Of a stretch of 47,000 nt of DNA, positions 1-10,020 are shown one piece after another. Source of the DNA: Prorocentrum cordatum (lineage: Eukaryota > Sar > Dinophyceae > Prorocentrales > Prorocentraceae); the NCBI GenBank assembly GCA_963575745.1, contig CAUYUJ010007191.1:219001-266000 (forward strand). The letters run 5' to 3'. Position numbers and translations under genes: made by a program. The first letter of the stretch is position 1. Every line of letters starts with the position of its first letter. The notes below the pieces were generated by a model, which was not told the DNA's origin, made no database searches, and saw only the letters and a list, made by a program, of their open reading frames with translations.

Positions 1-2
1 AC

Positions 3-3000
3 AACATCCAGTCAGGGCGCGAACCTGGCCTCGGCGCTCGACGGCGCAAAGAGAAGATCCACAAGCTCAGAAAGACTATGCTCAACCTGTACATGGAGGA
101 CCTCCACCTGATCGGCATCCAGGAAGCCCGCGCGCCCTGGGGAGTTCGCAGTGGCAACGACATCACCAGCACGAGTGCGTACGCCTACCACGTCATCTCA
201 GGGGGCCACGACCAGTACAACCTCGGCTGCGAGCTCCACATACTCACCAGCAAGCCGTACGGAAAGGCAGGAGCCAAGGACCTCTACTTCCGCCCCGATC
301 AGTTCACTGTCATCGAGCACAGCCCTCGGCACCTCATAGTAAGGATCGAAGCCCCAGGCTTTCGACACACAGTCTGCGTCGCCCATGCACCACATTCACG
401 AGCCACGCCACACGAGAAGGATACCTTCTGGGAGATGATCGAGTGCGCAACCTCTAACCACAATATCAACATCTTCTTCATCGACGCAAACGCTCGAACG
501 GGCAGCTTATGCAGCCAGGCAATCGGCGATCAAGGCTTCAAGCAAAAGGAGGACGACAACGGCGAACGCTTCCACAAGGTCCTGCAAGGTAACTCTCTCA
601 TCGCCGCGAATACCTTCAAAAGCGGTGGCCAGGACCACTACACCTGGGACTCGGGCAAGGACGTGCACAGACTGGACTACATAGTGGTTGGCCACGAGCT
701 CTTCGACTCCATCTCCTACACGTCCGTAATGTACGGCATCGACACAGTAGACGACCACTCACACAAGAACGACCACTTCCCTGTCAAGGCCAACCTCGCC
801 TACACCGTCGAGACCGCCTACCAACACGGCACGCCCAAGCTCGACATCGCTAAGCTCGACTCCGAGACAGCCAAGAACGACTTTCAACGACGCCTGCAGC
901 AGATCCAACACCCTCCCTGGGAGACCAACCTCAACGACCATACTAAGAGCATCGTCGATCAGATAAAGGACGCAGCCTACGCCAGCTTCAAGAAGCAGCA
1001 TCATGCCCCCCGCAAGCCCTACATTACCGAGGCCTCCTACGCGCTTCTTCGATTCCGACGCACCCTCCTCAAGACGATCCGCATAGTGAAAAGGAATGGC
1101 ATTGGCTCCAAGAAATCACGCAGACGGATCCGATACACCGCGCACCTCATCGCAAACCAGTCGGCTTCAGCGTCCCCTGACGACGTCATCCACCTCCTGG
1201 ACATCCCTGGATACACCAAGTTGATGATCAAGACCATCCTCTTCATCAACCACGCGGACCCCGACCATACCACGGCTCCACACCACGACAGCACCTCCTG
1301 CACAACCACCTTCACTACTGATCTTTTCGACTCATACATGAGCTTCATCCAAGATACCGACCGCGCTCTCAGAAACCGCCTCGACCACGACCGCGACGCC
1401 CACCTCGAGCGCTTCTCCGACAACATGATATTATCAGCAGCAGGGAATGCCCCTCGGCAGGAATGGGCAAGCGTGAGGGCCTTACTCACATACGGCGGCC
1501 GTACACCTAAGAGAACTCCGACTCCCAAAATACGCCAAGACGATGACGGCGCTCCACTCACGACGCCACAAGCCATCGCGGAGCACGCCCTTCGATACTA
1601 CGGCAACATCGAGAACGGCATCAACACCGACATCGAAGGCGTCGTCAAGTACTACAACAACAAGACTGCGCACACTAAGCCGATCCCCCACATCGACAAC
1701 GTCCAGACCATCCACAACCTGACATCCGCCCTGGCAGCCGCCAAGAAAGGCAGACGCGGCGGGCCCGACGGGAACACCGACGACATGGCACGAGCAGCGC
1801 CGCGCCAGATGGCCCGACTTCTGCACCCCATCATGATGAAGATGCAGCTGATGACGACGGAGCCCATTTCGGCGAAGGGCGGCTTCTCCACCCATTTCTC
1901 CAAAGGACAAGGACAGCTTCATCTGCAGAAAGCCTACAGGGGCATCCTCCTGAACAACACTATTGGCAAGATCAACAGCAAGTTCCTGAGAGGCCTCTTC
2001 CGCGACATCTTACCCGACCTGCTTATGGACACACAATGCGGCGCCGTCCCTCACAAGGCGACTGACTTCATCACTCACACCGCCTACACCTTCTTAGACG
2101 ACTGCCGTACGCAGGCTCGCACGGGCAGCATCCTCTTCCTGGACTTGAAAGAAGCCTTCCATTCGGTAATCAGGGAGTTCATTTTCCAGCTGCCGACTCA
2201 GGAGGACGAGCTCGAAGACGTCATCGACAACATCGAGATTCCCATCTGCCTTCTTCCCTCTCTACGACAACGCCTTCGCTGTCCAGCACATCTCAACGCC
2301 CACGTCGACGACTCTCACCTCTGCGCCCTCGTTGCCGACCACCACACGGCCAACTGGATGACCGCTAAGGGCACCGACGCATACGTGATCCCTCGCACTA
2401 GTACCAGGCCAGGGGTGCCATACTCCGACGCGGCTTTCAACATGCACTTCTCCCTAGTGCTTCAGGCCATCGCCGACGACACCGATGGGGCAGAAGACGG
2501 CGAGAGCGGCCACCACATCCGCCCCTGCGACAACCCGCTCTTCTCTACGGCTCCTCATCACGGCGGCAAGCTGACCAACATGTCCTTCGTCGATGACCTC
2601 ACCGACTTCAACTCGACCACCCGCCACTCCGACATCATTGACATTACGAGAACTTCAGCCGAACGACTATGCCGTACAGCATTCACCTACGGGCTCAAGC
2701 CACACCCAGACAAGACCAAGGTCATCCTCTCCTTTAACGGGACGGGATCCAACGTCGCACGCAGTAGGCTTGCACAGCAGAACATTACATCAATCCAGCT
2801 GAGCATCATGTCGATCTCGGTCCAGATCACAGACCAGCACCGACTCTTAGGCACCATCCTCACCAGCGGCAGCATGGGCCCCGAGGTGCAGAATCGCATG
2901 CGACGAACCGACGCTTCGGCACGAGCTCTTGAGAGGCAAATCCTACGACGTCGACGCCTACCCCGCAAAACAAAGATCAAGTACGTGCACGCCCTCTCGA

Positions 3001-4850
3001 CTGCCTCATTAACCTTCAACCACCACGTCTGGCCAGCACTGACCCAGACTGACCACCAGCGCATCTCCAATGCCTACTCGAAGCCCTATCGCACGGCAGC
3101 TGGAATACCCAAAGCTAACTCGCAGCTTCATCATTTCACGGCCACCGAAGTAGTAGCCTACACTGGCATCCCCGACTTCGACCACCACCAGTCTGCTGGA
3201 AGGCTGCGATACTTACCACGGCTTCTACGATACGCTCCTCAGCAGCTCCTCCAACTGCTTGACAACCAGCGACGGAGAAAGGGCTCATGGACATACATGC
3301 TTTTCCAGGACTTCGACTTCCTGCGCACATACCTGGACGACCAGCGCTGGCCCACGACCAGCAAGCTCGACTCCGACGTTTTTGCATGGGCACGCGCCAC
3401 GCCGAAGCACTTCAGCAACTCCGTCAACCTGGCTGTCACAAACTACATCCGCGCATCCAAAGACCGCGCCCACGCCGACAAGCTGACCAAGGTGCTCAGA
3501 CCCGACGGTCCCATTGGTGCGGACCCCACGCCATCACGCGACAACGGCGCCAGCAACTTCATCTGCTACGAGTGTGGAATCGTTACCAAGACCAAGCAGG
3601 GCATGGCAATACATATCGGACGTGAACACCGACGACCTGAGCATCCGCGAAACTGGGCATCGGGTACATCGTGCAGAATATGCCGCAAGAACTTCCACTC
3701 CTTCGCCAAGCTCGTGAAGCATCTAACTACGGTCGCCCGCTGCCGACGGTCTTGGCACCTGTGGTATTTACAAGGGCCTGCCCTCGCGGAAGAGGACGTG
3801 GCCACCAATCAGGCGACCTACGCAGCCAGCATAGCCGACAACAAACGCAGAGGCCGCCCCCACCAATCAGGCGACCTACGCAGCCAGCATAGCCGACAAC
3901 AAACGCAGAGGCCGCCCCGAACTATACCACCCTATCCCTGCCCACGCATCCGACGACCCTCCCTTGACCTTTCACCATCACCACCGCCATTCTTCCCGAC
4001 GGTACCAGCGATTACACCACCACCACCAGCCTACTACCCTCGGACACCGACCAGAAACAGATCTCTGCTTTACCTCACCAACATTGACAGACACCCGAAC
4101 GATCTGCTCGACACTACGGACCAACGACTATGCTACAATGGAATGGTGATGGAACGGGTTACTCTGACCTTCGATGACCTCTACTCTGTCGACCACCCAT
4201 CTCAGTACGACGCCCTCGACTCGCTCCACCAGCACATACGACAAGGCGACTTTGCTGGAGTGATGATCAACCTCTCACCCAGCACGTGGATCGACCAAGT
4301 CGATGGCGACCCGCCCGACAGAACGGCAGCATCTTCCAGAACGACCACGGACCCCTGGGGCAGAGTAAACCTTGGAGGTGAGGCAGCCGAACGCCGATTG
4401 ATTGCGAACCACCACGCCCGCCTCGCCATCCACACCTTCCACGCGGCTCACGTCGCCGAAGTACCAGCACTACTAGCGCAATCCTCAGCCCCAGCAGGTC
4501 CGTCAGTGATGTGGAATACTGAGATGATGCTCTACGCTACGGAGAACCTTGCTACGAGACGACCGACCATCATAGACGACGCCAGCAGCCTCTACGCCAT
4601 CTACTTCGGCCTCTCCCAGGACCACGGTAATCCCCTCGACGACTTCGTCACCTCCATTTTGGGCAGTCTGCCCCAGCTTGGTCGGACAGCAGCCGCTGAT
4701 CCGACGACCCGATCTGGCCGTAACATGGCCCAAGACGATCGAGACAGGCGCCCACCACGGCAAGACGGCCGCAGTGCTCACGGAGGCCGCCAGCCCCATC
4801 CTGGACGCCCCCTCGAGGGCGAGGGGGGGGAGGACTCGGTTCAGGCCTGA
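3..4850 (+). CDS. Non-LTR (LINE-type) retrotransposon polyprotein: APE endonuclease, reverse transcriptase, two zinc fingers (5' end outside window)
   Basis: The frame is open to the left edge; the first ATG is at 78 (1590 codons from there), but upstream in-frame residues NIQSG look like the start of an exonuclease-endonuclease-phosphatase fold, so the true start lies outside. Numbering from the ATG: endonuclease about 1-240, with IQEAR (E16), FIDANAR (D136), HRLDYIVV (D200) and NDHFPV (D232, H233), the usual nicking-site residues. RT about 600-960: motif A FLDLKEAF (D689), motif B RPGVPYSDAAFN (777-788), motif C FVDD (D839, D840), motif D GLKPHPDKTK. Zinc finger 1 is C1163-x2-C1166-x12-H1179-x4-H1184; finger 2 is C1199-x2-C1202-x12-H1215-x6-C1222. 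Such proteins nick target DNA and prime reverse transcription there. No RNase H was seen. Residues 1242-1280 cross a 58-bp duplication that shifts frame, so the last roughly 310 residues may be fused out of register. An 8-G run at 4823-4830 is another possible frame-slip point. Confidence 0.9.
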   Translation, partial: NIQSGREPGLGARRRKEKIHKLRKTMLNLYMEDLHLIGIQEARAPWGVRSGNDITSTSAYAYHVISGGHDQYNLGCELHILTSKPYGKAGAKDLYFRPDQFTVIEHSPRHLIVRIEAPGFRHTVCVAHAPHSRATPHEKDTFWEMIECATSNHNINIFFIDANARTGSLCSQAIGDQGFKQKEDDNGERFHKVLQGNSLIAANTFKSGGQDHYTWDSGKDVHRLDYIVVGHELFDSISYTSVMYGIDTVDDHSHKNDHFPVKANLAYTVETAYQHGTPKLDIAKLDSETAKNDFQRRLQQIQHPPWETNLNDHTKSIVDQIKDAAYASFKKQHHAPRKPYITEASYALLRFRRTLLKTIRIVKRNGIGSKKSRRRIRYTAHLIANQSASASPDDVIHLLDIPGYTKLMIKTILFINHADPDHTTAPHHDSTSCTTTFTTDLFDSYMSFIQDTDRALRNRLDHDRDAHLERFSDNMILSAAGNAPRQEWASVRALLTYGGRTPKRTPTPKIRQDDDGAPLTTPQAIAEHALRYYGNIENGINTDIEGVVKYYNNKTAHTKPIPHIDNVQTIHNLTSALAAAKKGRRGGPDGNTDDMARAAPRQMARLLHPIMMKMQLMTTEPISAKGGFSTHFSKGQGQLHLQKAYRGILLNNTIGKINSKFLRGLFRDILPDLLMDTQCGAVPHKATDFITHTAYTFLDDCRTQARTGSILFLDLKEAFHSVIREFIFQLPTQEDELEDVIDNIEIPICLLPSLRQRLRCPAHLNAHVDDSHLCALVADHHTANWMTAKGTDAYVIPRTSTRPGVPYSDAAFNMHFSLVLQAIADDTDGAEDGESGHHIRPCDNPLFSTAPHHGGKLTNMSFVDDLTDFNSTTRHSDIIDITRTSAERLCRTAFTYGLKPHPDKTKVILSFNGTGSNVARSRLAQQNITSIQLSIMSISVQITDQHRLLGTILTSGSMGPEVQNRMRRTDASARALERQILRRRRLPRKTKIKYVHALSTASLTFNHHVWPALTQTDHQRISNAYSKPYRTAAGIPKANSQLHHFTATEVVAYTGIPDFDHHQSAGRLRYLPRLLRYAPQQLLQLLDNQRRRKGSWTYMLFQDFDFLRTYLDDQRWPTTSKLDSDVFAWARATPKHFSNSVNLAVTNYIRASKDRAHADKLTKVLRPDGPIGADPTPSRDNGASNFICYECGIVTKTKQGMAIHIGREHRRPEHPRNWASGTSCRICRKNFHSFAKLVKHLTTVARCRRSWHLWYLQGPALAEEDVATNQATYAASIADNKRRGRPHQSGDLRSQHSRQQTQRPPRTIPPYPCPRIRRPSLDLSPSPPPFFPTVPAITPPPPAYYPRTPTRNRSLLYLTNIDRHPNDLLDTTDQRLCYNGMVMERVTLTFDDLYSVDHPSQYDALDSLHQHIRQGDFAGVMINLSPSTWIDQVDGDPPDRTAASSRTTTDPWGRVNLGGEAAERRLIANHHARLAIHTFHAAHVAEVPALLAQSSAPAGPSVMWNTEMMLYATENLATRRPTIIDDASSLYAIYFGLSQDHGNPLDDFVTSILGSLPQLGRTAAADPTTRSGRNMAQDDRDRRPPRQDGRSAHGGRQPHPGRPLEGEGGEDSVQA
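3804..3919 (+). repeat. 58-bp tandem duplication (2 copies) inside the retrotransposon frame
   Basis: Copy 1 (3804-3861) and copy 2 (3862-3919) differ only at the last base. Because 58 is not a multiple of 3, the same DNA is read as ATYAASIADNKRRGRP in copy 1 and as SGDLRSQHSRQQTQRP in copy 2. Near-identity implies a recent event. Confidence 0.95.
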
Positions 4851-5112
4851 CCGAACCGAGCCGCCGCCGGCGGGCCGCCGCCTGCGCGCAGGCCGTCACG
4901 GGGGTTTTTTTCCCTTCCTCTTCAGGCCTTTAATGAGCCCCCTCTTCCTCCTTCCTCGTCCCCGAAACTCCTGGGCCCGTTTTCTCGGTCCTTTTCGGCC
5001 CCCGCCCCTCTGGCGGGAGCATGTGTCGGGGGGTGACCCCCCCCCACGCGCCTCGGGCGCGCGCGCGTAGCTTCGGCCGCGCGGACGGCTGCGTCCAACT
5101 GGACATCGAGCC
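4851..5112. other. GC-rich 3' flank of the retrotransposon, no gene
   Basis: Contains G and T homopolymers and CpG-rich stretches such as gcgcgcgcg near 5057. No poly-A tail, terminal repeat or target-site duplication marking the element's 3' end was recognised. Confidence 0.5.
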
Positions 5113-5136
5113 GATAGCGATAGCGATAGCGATAGG
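5113..5136 (+). repeat. (GATAGC)4 hexanucleotide repeat
   Basis: Three exact GATAGC units and a fourth ending in G lead directly into the neighbouring (GGA)n tract. Confidence 0.95.
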
Positions 5137-5471
5137 AGGCGGAGGAGGAGGAGGGAGAAGAACAGGAGGAGGAAGAGGAAGAGGAGGAGGAGGAAGGAGG
5201 AGGAGGAGGAGGAGGAGGAGGAGGAGGAGGAGGAGGAGGGGGAGGAGGAGGAGGCGGAGGAGGAGGAGGAGGGAGAAGACAGGAGGAGGAAGAGGAAGAG
5301 GAGGAGGAGGAGGAGGAGGAGGAGGAGGAGGAGGAGGAGGAGAAGGAGGAGGAGGAGCAGGAGGAGGAGGGGGAGGAGAAGGAGGAGGAGAAGGAGGAGA
5401 GGGAGGAGGAGGAGGGAGAAGGAGGAGGAGGAGGTAGGAGGAGGTAGGAGGAGGAGGAGGAGGAGGAGGGA
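5137..5471 (+). repeat. (GGA)n homopurine microsatellite
   Basis: About 335 bp of nearly pure purine, mainly GGA with AGAAGA and AGAAGC-type interruptions. It abuts the 5' side of dispersed element copy A. Confidence 0.97.
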
Positions 5472-6262
5472 AGAGAACCAGCTTCAACACAAGACGCATC
5501 AACGATATTGCAATAAACCCTCTCTTCAAACTCCTTCTTCATAGGCTCCTACACGGATTGGTCTTTACTGAAGGAAATGCCCCGTTTGAAGACAACCGCT
5601 TGAACATCCGCAATTGCGCCAGAACGCCATTTCTGGTGCTTCGACGCCGCGAACCACAGTGACTGTTGCATGCCGACGATCCGAAACCGTGCCAGAACAC
5701 CATTCCTGGGATTTCAACACCGCGATTCAACGTGACTTCTGCACCCTGATATCCCGACATCTTGCTAAACCATGTGTTCTGGGACGTTAGCCATGATACT
5801 CCTTGAAACTGCTGCAAGTTCTTCAGACAAACGTGCGCGAAGCTAAGGCGAAAACCACATTGTGAAAAGGAGCCGCCCTCCATCCGTGAAACTCTTGCAA
5901 GGTTTCAGAACGAATGTGCGCGGCGCTACGGCGAGAATCACATTTTGAAAAGGAACCGCCCTCAAGCTGTGAAACTTTTGCGAACGCTTAAAACGAATGG
6001 ACGCTGCACTGAAGCGAGAACCACATCTTGAAAACGGACCGCCCTTCAGCCGCGAAGCCCCTGCAGCTGTTCAACAGAAAACGCGCGGCGATGAAACGAG
6101 AGCCACATTTGAAAACGGACCGCCTCCATCAGTAGACCTCTTGCAACTGTCAAGCTTCATGATCATACGTTGCGAAGAAGTCTCGAGCGACACGCACGAC
6201 CCGCTCTTTCGGCAGGCCTCGGGGAGCGACAGGGATACGTTTTTCGTAAGGATAAGGAATTG
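5472..6262 (+). mobile_element. Dispersed non-coding element family 'R83', copy A
   Basis: Three parts are shared with the inverted copy at 43,528-44,394 and, partly, with 28,840-29,400. The first is a leader of about 330 bp (starting near CATCAACGATATTGCAATAA). The second is a tandem block of period about 83 bp (CCACAT at 5855, 6021, 6103; a variant near 5938). The third is a tail with AAGAAGTCTC and GCCTCGGGGAGCGACAGGGA. No coding frame was recognised. (GGA)n abuts the start and (GAT)n the end. Mobility is inferred from copy number and opposite orientations; no transposase or terminal inverted repeat is visible. Confidence 0.7.
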
Positions 6263-6332
6263 ATGGTGATAATTATGATGATGCTGATGCTGATGCTGAT
6301 GCTGATGCTGATGCTGATGCTGATGCTGATGA

Positions 6333-6364
<32 letters not shown>

Positions 6365-6371
6365 CTGATGC

Positions 6372-6415
<44 letters not shown>

Positions 6416-6440
6416 CTACTGATGATGATGATGATGATGC

Positions 6441-6472
<32 letters not shown>

Positions 6473-6491
6473 CTGATGATGATGATGCTAC

Positions 6492-6525
<34 letters not shown>
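6262..6525 (+). repeat. (GAT)n / GCTGAT microsatellite
   Basis: About 260 bp of GAT triplets with GCT interruptions, starting as (GATGCT)n and becoming pure GAT. It continues in register into the next GAG tract. Confidence 0.97.
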
Positions 6526-6527
<2 letters not shown>

Positions 6528-6945
6528 GGAGGAGGAGGAGGAGGAGGAGGAGGAGGAGGAGGAGGAGGGGAGGAGGAGGGGGAGGGGGAGGAGGAGGAGG
6601 AGGAGGAGGGAGGAGGAGGAGGAGGAGAAGGAGAGGAGGAGGAGGAGGAGGGGAAGGAGGAGAAGGAAGGAGAAGGAAGAGAAGGTGGAGGGGTGGAGGA
6701 GGAGGAGGAGGAGAGAGAGGAGGAGAGGAGAAGGAGGAGAAGGAGGAGAAGGTGGAGTAGGAGGAGGAGGAGAAGGAGGAGGAGGAGGAAACGGGGGAGA
6801 CAGAGAAGGAGGCGGAGGAGGGGGGAGGAGGAGGGGGGGAGGAGGAGGAGAAGGAGGAGGAGGAGGAGGAGGAGGAGGAGGAGAAGAAGGAGGAGGAGGA
6901 GAAGGAGGAGGAGGAGGAGGAGAAGGAGGAGGAGGAGAGGAAGGA
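6526..6945 (+). repeat. (GAG)n homopurine microsatellite
   Basis: About 420 bp of GGA/GAG triplets with AGAAGG and GGGG variants, directly continuing the GAT tract. Predicted peptides here (poly-R/E/G and, on the other strand, poly-S/P/L) are artefacts of the repeat. Confidence 0.97.
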
Positions 6946-7559
6946 TGCTTCCCCTCAGGCGCATGCGAGAGGCAGGCGTTTGGAGGGGTGGGCGCTTGGA
7001 CCTGGGCAGCGCAAGCGAGCATGAGACCATCCCTGACCCCACAGTCCTGATGAGGGGGGGGGTGCGTGCGCGCGCTTCCTGGCGAGGCCCCATCCTCCTC
7101 GTCCTACTCTTACCTCTCCGCCTCCAACTGATCCTGACCCTCGCTATCATCCTCTTCTTATTCCTCCAACTGATCCTGACCGTCTCTATCCTCCATAGCT
7201 CCCTGCCCCCCCCCGAAAGCAGCAGTCGAATCCGCTGGCCCCCTTGCAGGGCCACCAGTCTGCGTGGCGGAGGTATCCTGCACCCTGTGCTAGTTTCAGT
7301 GTCCTGGTTTCAATGTTTTTGTGCTACGCTCTGTTTCCTACTGTAAGTTGTTGCTGTCCCCGCGAGGGGGAAGAACCGAAAACCACGCTGGCCACCGTTC
7401 CCGAAGCGAATTGCCTGAATTCCTGGTAGACCCTGGGACACTCAGACATTGCCCGAGACGCACCCAACCCCTTCTCCACGCGAGGCGAATCTTTGCATGA
7501 CCGCTCCATACAGAAAGAACACACCGTCAGATTTGCACGATCTGCGCTGCCCTCACCTC
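6946..7559. other. No gene recognised; contains a 42-bp tandem duplication
   Basis: The motif CCTCCAACTGATCCTGACC recurs at 7121 and 7163 (period 42). Open frames across it are short and without recognisable domains. Confidence 0.5.
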
Positions 7560-8335
7560 CACCGTGCCTCCCAGAAGCCCACGAACGTGCCGACAACTGC
7601 GCAAATCGCAGCTACCCAGGGAGACGCAAGGTCTCAAACACATCCGCCATGCCTTCCAGGAGCCCACGGAAGTGGCGACAGTGGCGCAGTTCGCAGCCCC
7701 CGAGGGAGCCGCGAGGTCTTCCAGGAGCCCACGAAGGTGGCAACGGTTATGCAATTCACAGCCCCACCAGGGAGCCGCGAGGTCTCGGCTGGGTGCGCGT
7801 GGCACTACATTCCGCTGAACCTCCCAAGAGCCCACTAAAGTAGCGACAGTTGCTCAAATCGCAGCCACCCAGGGAGCAGCGAGGTCTCAAATGGGTGCGC
7901 GTGGCACTCAACTCCGCTGGACCTCACAGGAGCCCACGAACGCGTCGACAGTTGCGCAGTTCGCAGCCCCACAAGGAGCCGCGAAAGTGGCGACGGTGGC
8001 GCAATTCGAAATCATTACGCAGCCTCCCAAACATCTGCAAAATCTCGGCTGGGTGCGGGTAGCACCCGCTCCACGAGACCTACCAGGAGCCGGCGAACTT
8101 GGCGACAATTGCGCAAATCGCAGCCACCCAGGAAGCAGCGAGGTCTAAGATGGGTGCGCGCGGCACTCCGCTCCGCTGGCCCTGCCATAAGCCCATGAAA
8201 ATTGCGAAGGTTGCGCAAGTCGCAGCCACCCAGAGATCCGCGACGTCTCAAGTGGGTGCGCGTGGCATCCGACTCCGCTGAACCTCCCAGGAGCCCACGA
8301 GCGTGGCCGCGGTTGCGCAGTTCGCAGCCACCCTG
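7560..8335 (+). repeat. Degenerate tandem repeat, about 70-110 bp units, roughly 8 copies
   Basis: Units carry CCAGGAGCCCACGAA, then GTTGCGCAGTTCGCAGCC, then GAGCCGCGAGGTCTC, and in the longer units GGGTGCGCGTGGCAC plus CTCCGCTGAACCTCC. Some units lack the last block, giving uneven spacing. All frames are short; I see no protein. Confidence 0.85.
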
Positions 8336-8541
8336 CACGAAAGGTGCGAGCACAAAAGCCAAGGAGGCAGGAGGCGGGAGGCAAGAAGAGAGGGGAGGAG
8401 GAGCCAGGGGAGGAGGAGAGGCGTGGAGGCCACAGTGCTGTATTCAACACGAGAACCCAACACAGGAGGGTTGGGAAATACATGAGATTCGCGCCTCCGA
8501 AGCAATCATCGCCTGTGAACTGCGCCTCAGAAACGGAGGGA
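8336..8541. other. Purine-rich then unique sequence, no gene
   Basis: About 8360-8425 is G/A-rich with AGGAGG-type words. The remainder shows no recognisable coding or RNA feature. Confidence 0.4.
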
Positions 8542-8625
8542 ATCCCTAAGATCGGCATCGAGATGAGGCGATGCCAATCATAGGGATAGGGATATGTTCC
8601 AGGCTGGTGAGGTACGGGCCCCCGC
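8542..8625 (+). repeat. Hairpin element with GGGATAGGGATA, copy 1
   Basis: Stem ATCCCTAAGAT..GGCATCG (8542-8560) pairs with CGATGCC..ATAGGGAT (8569-8587). It is followed by AGGGATATGTTCCAGGCTGG. A related copy with a cleaner stem is at 46,066-46,146. Confidence 0.65.
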
Positions 8626-8815
8626 GGCCAGAACCTGTTGTAGACTACACCCGGATCGCGCTCCCGAGGCCAGACACCTTCGTAAGTTGTGCCAGATTCG
8701 CGCCCCTGCGCCAGAACCCGTCTGAAACTGCGGCCGACTGCAAACAGGACAGTTATGTGCCAGAGGTAAGTTGTGCCAGATTCGCGCTCTCGGCGGCCGA
8801 GACCCCCTAGAAGGC
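8626..8815 (+). repeat. 84-bp degenerate tandem repeat
   Basis: GTAAGTTGTGCCAGATTCGC occurs at 8682 and 8766, with weaker related units upstream (CCGGATCGCGCTCCCGAGGC). No coding evidence. Confidence 0.7.
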
Positions 8816-9041
8816 CCCGAATTGATCCCCACACGCCACCCAAAACGGGCCCCAGAGAAGCCCAAGAGCAGAGCCGCGATCCGCCAACCGTCCCCGACGA
8901 AATCCACCCTCAAGATTCCCCAGCAATCGCGCGCGCGTTCCGCGAACTCCGCTTTTCACCCTCCCTGCCGCCCCAAGGGGTCGGCAGTGCAGCGTAAGCC
9001 AATGAATGAAGCAGGCCATCGGCGGAGGACGAAGCCCTGAC
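8816..9041. other. No gene recognised
   Basis: Unique, GC-moderate sequence up to the left flanking duplication of the short element. No domain or RNA signature was seen. Confidence 0.4.
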
Positions 9042-9046
9042 GTATA

Positions 9047-9208
9047 TGAAGGGGCCCCAGGACACACACAAATAAATACACACAAATAAAACTATTCCCC
9101 ATATGTTCCCATATTTTCCTAAGTTGTTGTCTTCCCCCCCACTTCCCGTATTTTCCCACATTTTCCTGGGAATCGACGATTCATTGTGTCTGTGTGTTTT
9201 TCCCCTGA
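9047..9208 (+). mobile_element. 162-bp MITE-like element, copy 1
   Basis: Begins TGAAGGGGCCC and ends TTTTTCCCCTGA, with ACACACAAATAA near the 5' end and GAATCGACGATT near the 3' end. It is flanked by the exact 5-bp direct repeat GTATA (9042-9046 and 9209-9213). The ends are imperfect inverted repeats (A/G-rich AGGGG, then ACACA, then AAT). It has no coding capacity, so any movement would need a protein supplied in trans. Confidence 0.8.
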
Positions 9209-9213
9209 GTATA

Positions 9214-9394
9214 AGGCTTCCGCCTCCCTCCTCGTGCCCCGGGAGCAGATGCCCCGGGGGGGCCTCGGCGTAGCGATGCCACAGCGCCGGTGCCGCCGCG
9301 GCGACGGCGGCCGTGGGTCCGCCCGCGCCGCTGCGTCGCTGAGCGTCGGCGCCCCTTACGGTCGCGCACGCTGGGCGCTCTCCATGTCCTTCTC
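9214..9394. other. GC-rich unique spacer
   Basis: CpG-rich sequence between the short element and the (TCC)n tract. No feature recognised. Confidence 0.4.
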
Positions 9395-9540
9395 CCTCCC
9401 CCTCCTCCTCCTCCTCCTCCTCCTCCTCCTCCTCCTCCTCCTCCTCCTCCTCCTCCTCCTCCTCCTCCTCCTCCTCCTCCCCCTCCTCCTCCCCCTCCTC
9501 CTCCTCCTCCTCCTCCTCCTCCTCCTCCTCCTCCTCCTCA
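9395..9540 (+). repeat. (TCC)n homopyrimidine microsatellite
   Basis: About 145 bp of almost perfect CTC triplets, the first section of an 880-bp compound microsatellite. Confidence 0.97.
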
Positions 9541-9607
9541 CCACCACCACCACACCACACCACCACCACCACCACCACCACCACCACCACCACCACCACC
9601 ACCACCA
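9541..9607 (+). repeat. (CAC)n microsatellite
   Basis: CAC triplets continue from the CTC tract and turn into CAT without loss of triplet phase at the 3' side. Confidence 0.95.
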
Positions 9608-9915
9608 TCAGAATCAGCAGCATCATCAGCAGCATCATCATCACCACCACCATCATAATCATCGTAATCAACACAATGATCATCACCCTGGCCATCACCA
9701 TCATCATCACCATCATCGTCATCAGCATCGTCATCATCAGCATCATCATCAGCATCATCATCATAATCAGCATAGCATCATCATCAGCATCGTCACCACA
9801 ATCACCATCATCATCACCACAATCAGCATCATCAGCATCACCATCATCACAATCATCGTCACCATCATCAGCATCATCATCACCACGATCGTGAGCATCA
9901 TCATAATCATGATTA
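9608..9915 (+). repeat. (CAT)n microsatellite with AGCATC, CACAATC variants
   Basis: About 300 bp of ATC/CAT triplets interrupted by CAG, CGT and AAT triplets. Confidence 0.95.
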
Positions 9916-9929
9916 CATGTTCCCCTCCT

Positions 9930-9989
9930 CCATTCGCCTCCTCCCCCTGCCTCCTCCTCCTCGTCCTCCTGCTCCTCCTCCTCCTCCTT

Positions 9990-10020
<31 letters not shown>

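Noticed and set aside
5021-5542. Long open frames of poly-G/R/E/S/P across GGA tracts (also near 6.3-7.3, 8.9-10.4, 27-28, 38.9-41.1 and 43 kb)
   Set aside because: They exist on both strands and in several frames because GGA/TCC triplets contain no stop. Composition is pure microsatellite with no domain.
7046-7105. Hammerhead ribozyme core (CTGATGAG)
   Set aside because: No matching GAAA segment or flanking helices. CTGATGA words also arise trivially in the GAT tract.
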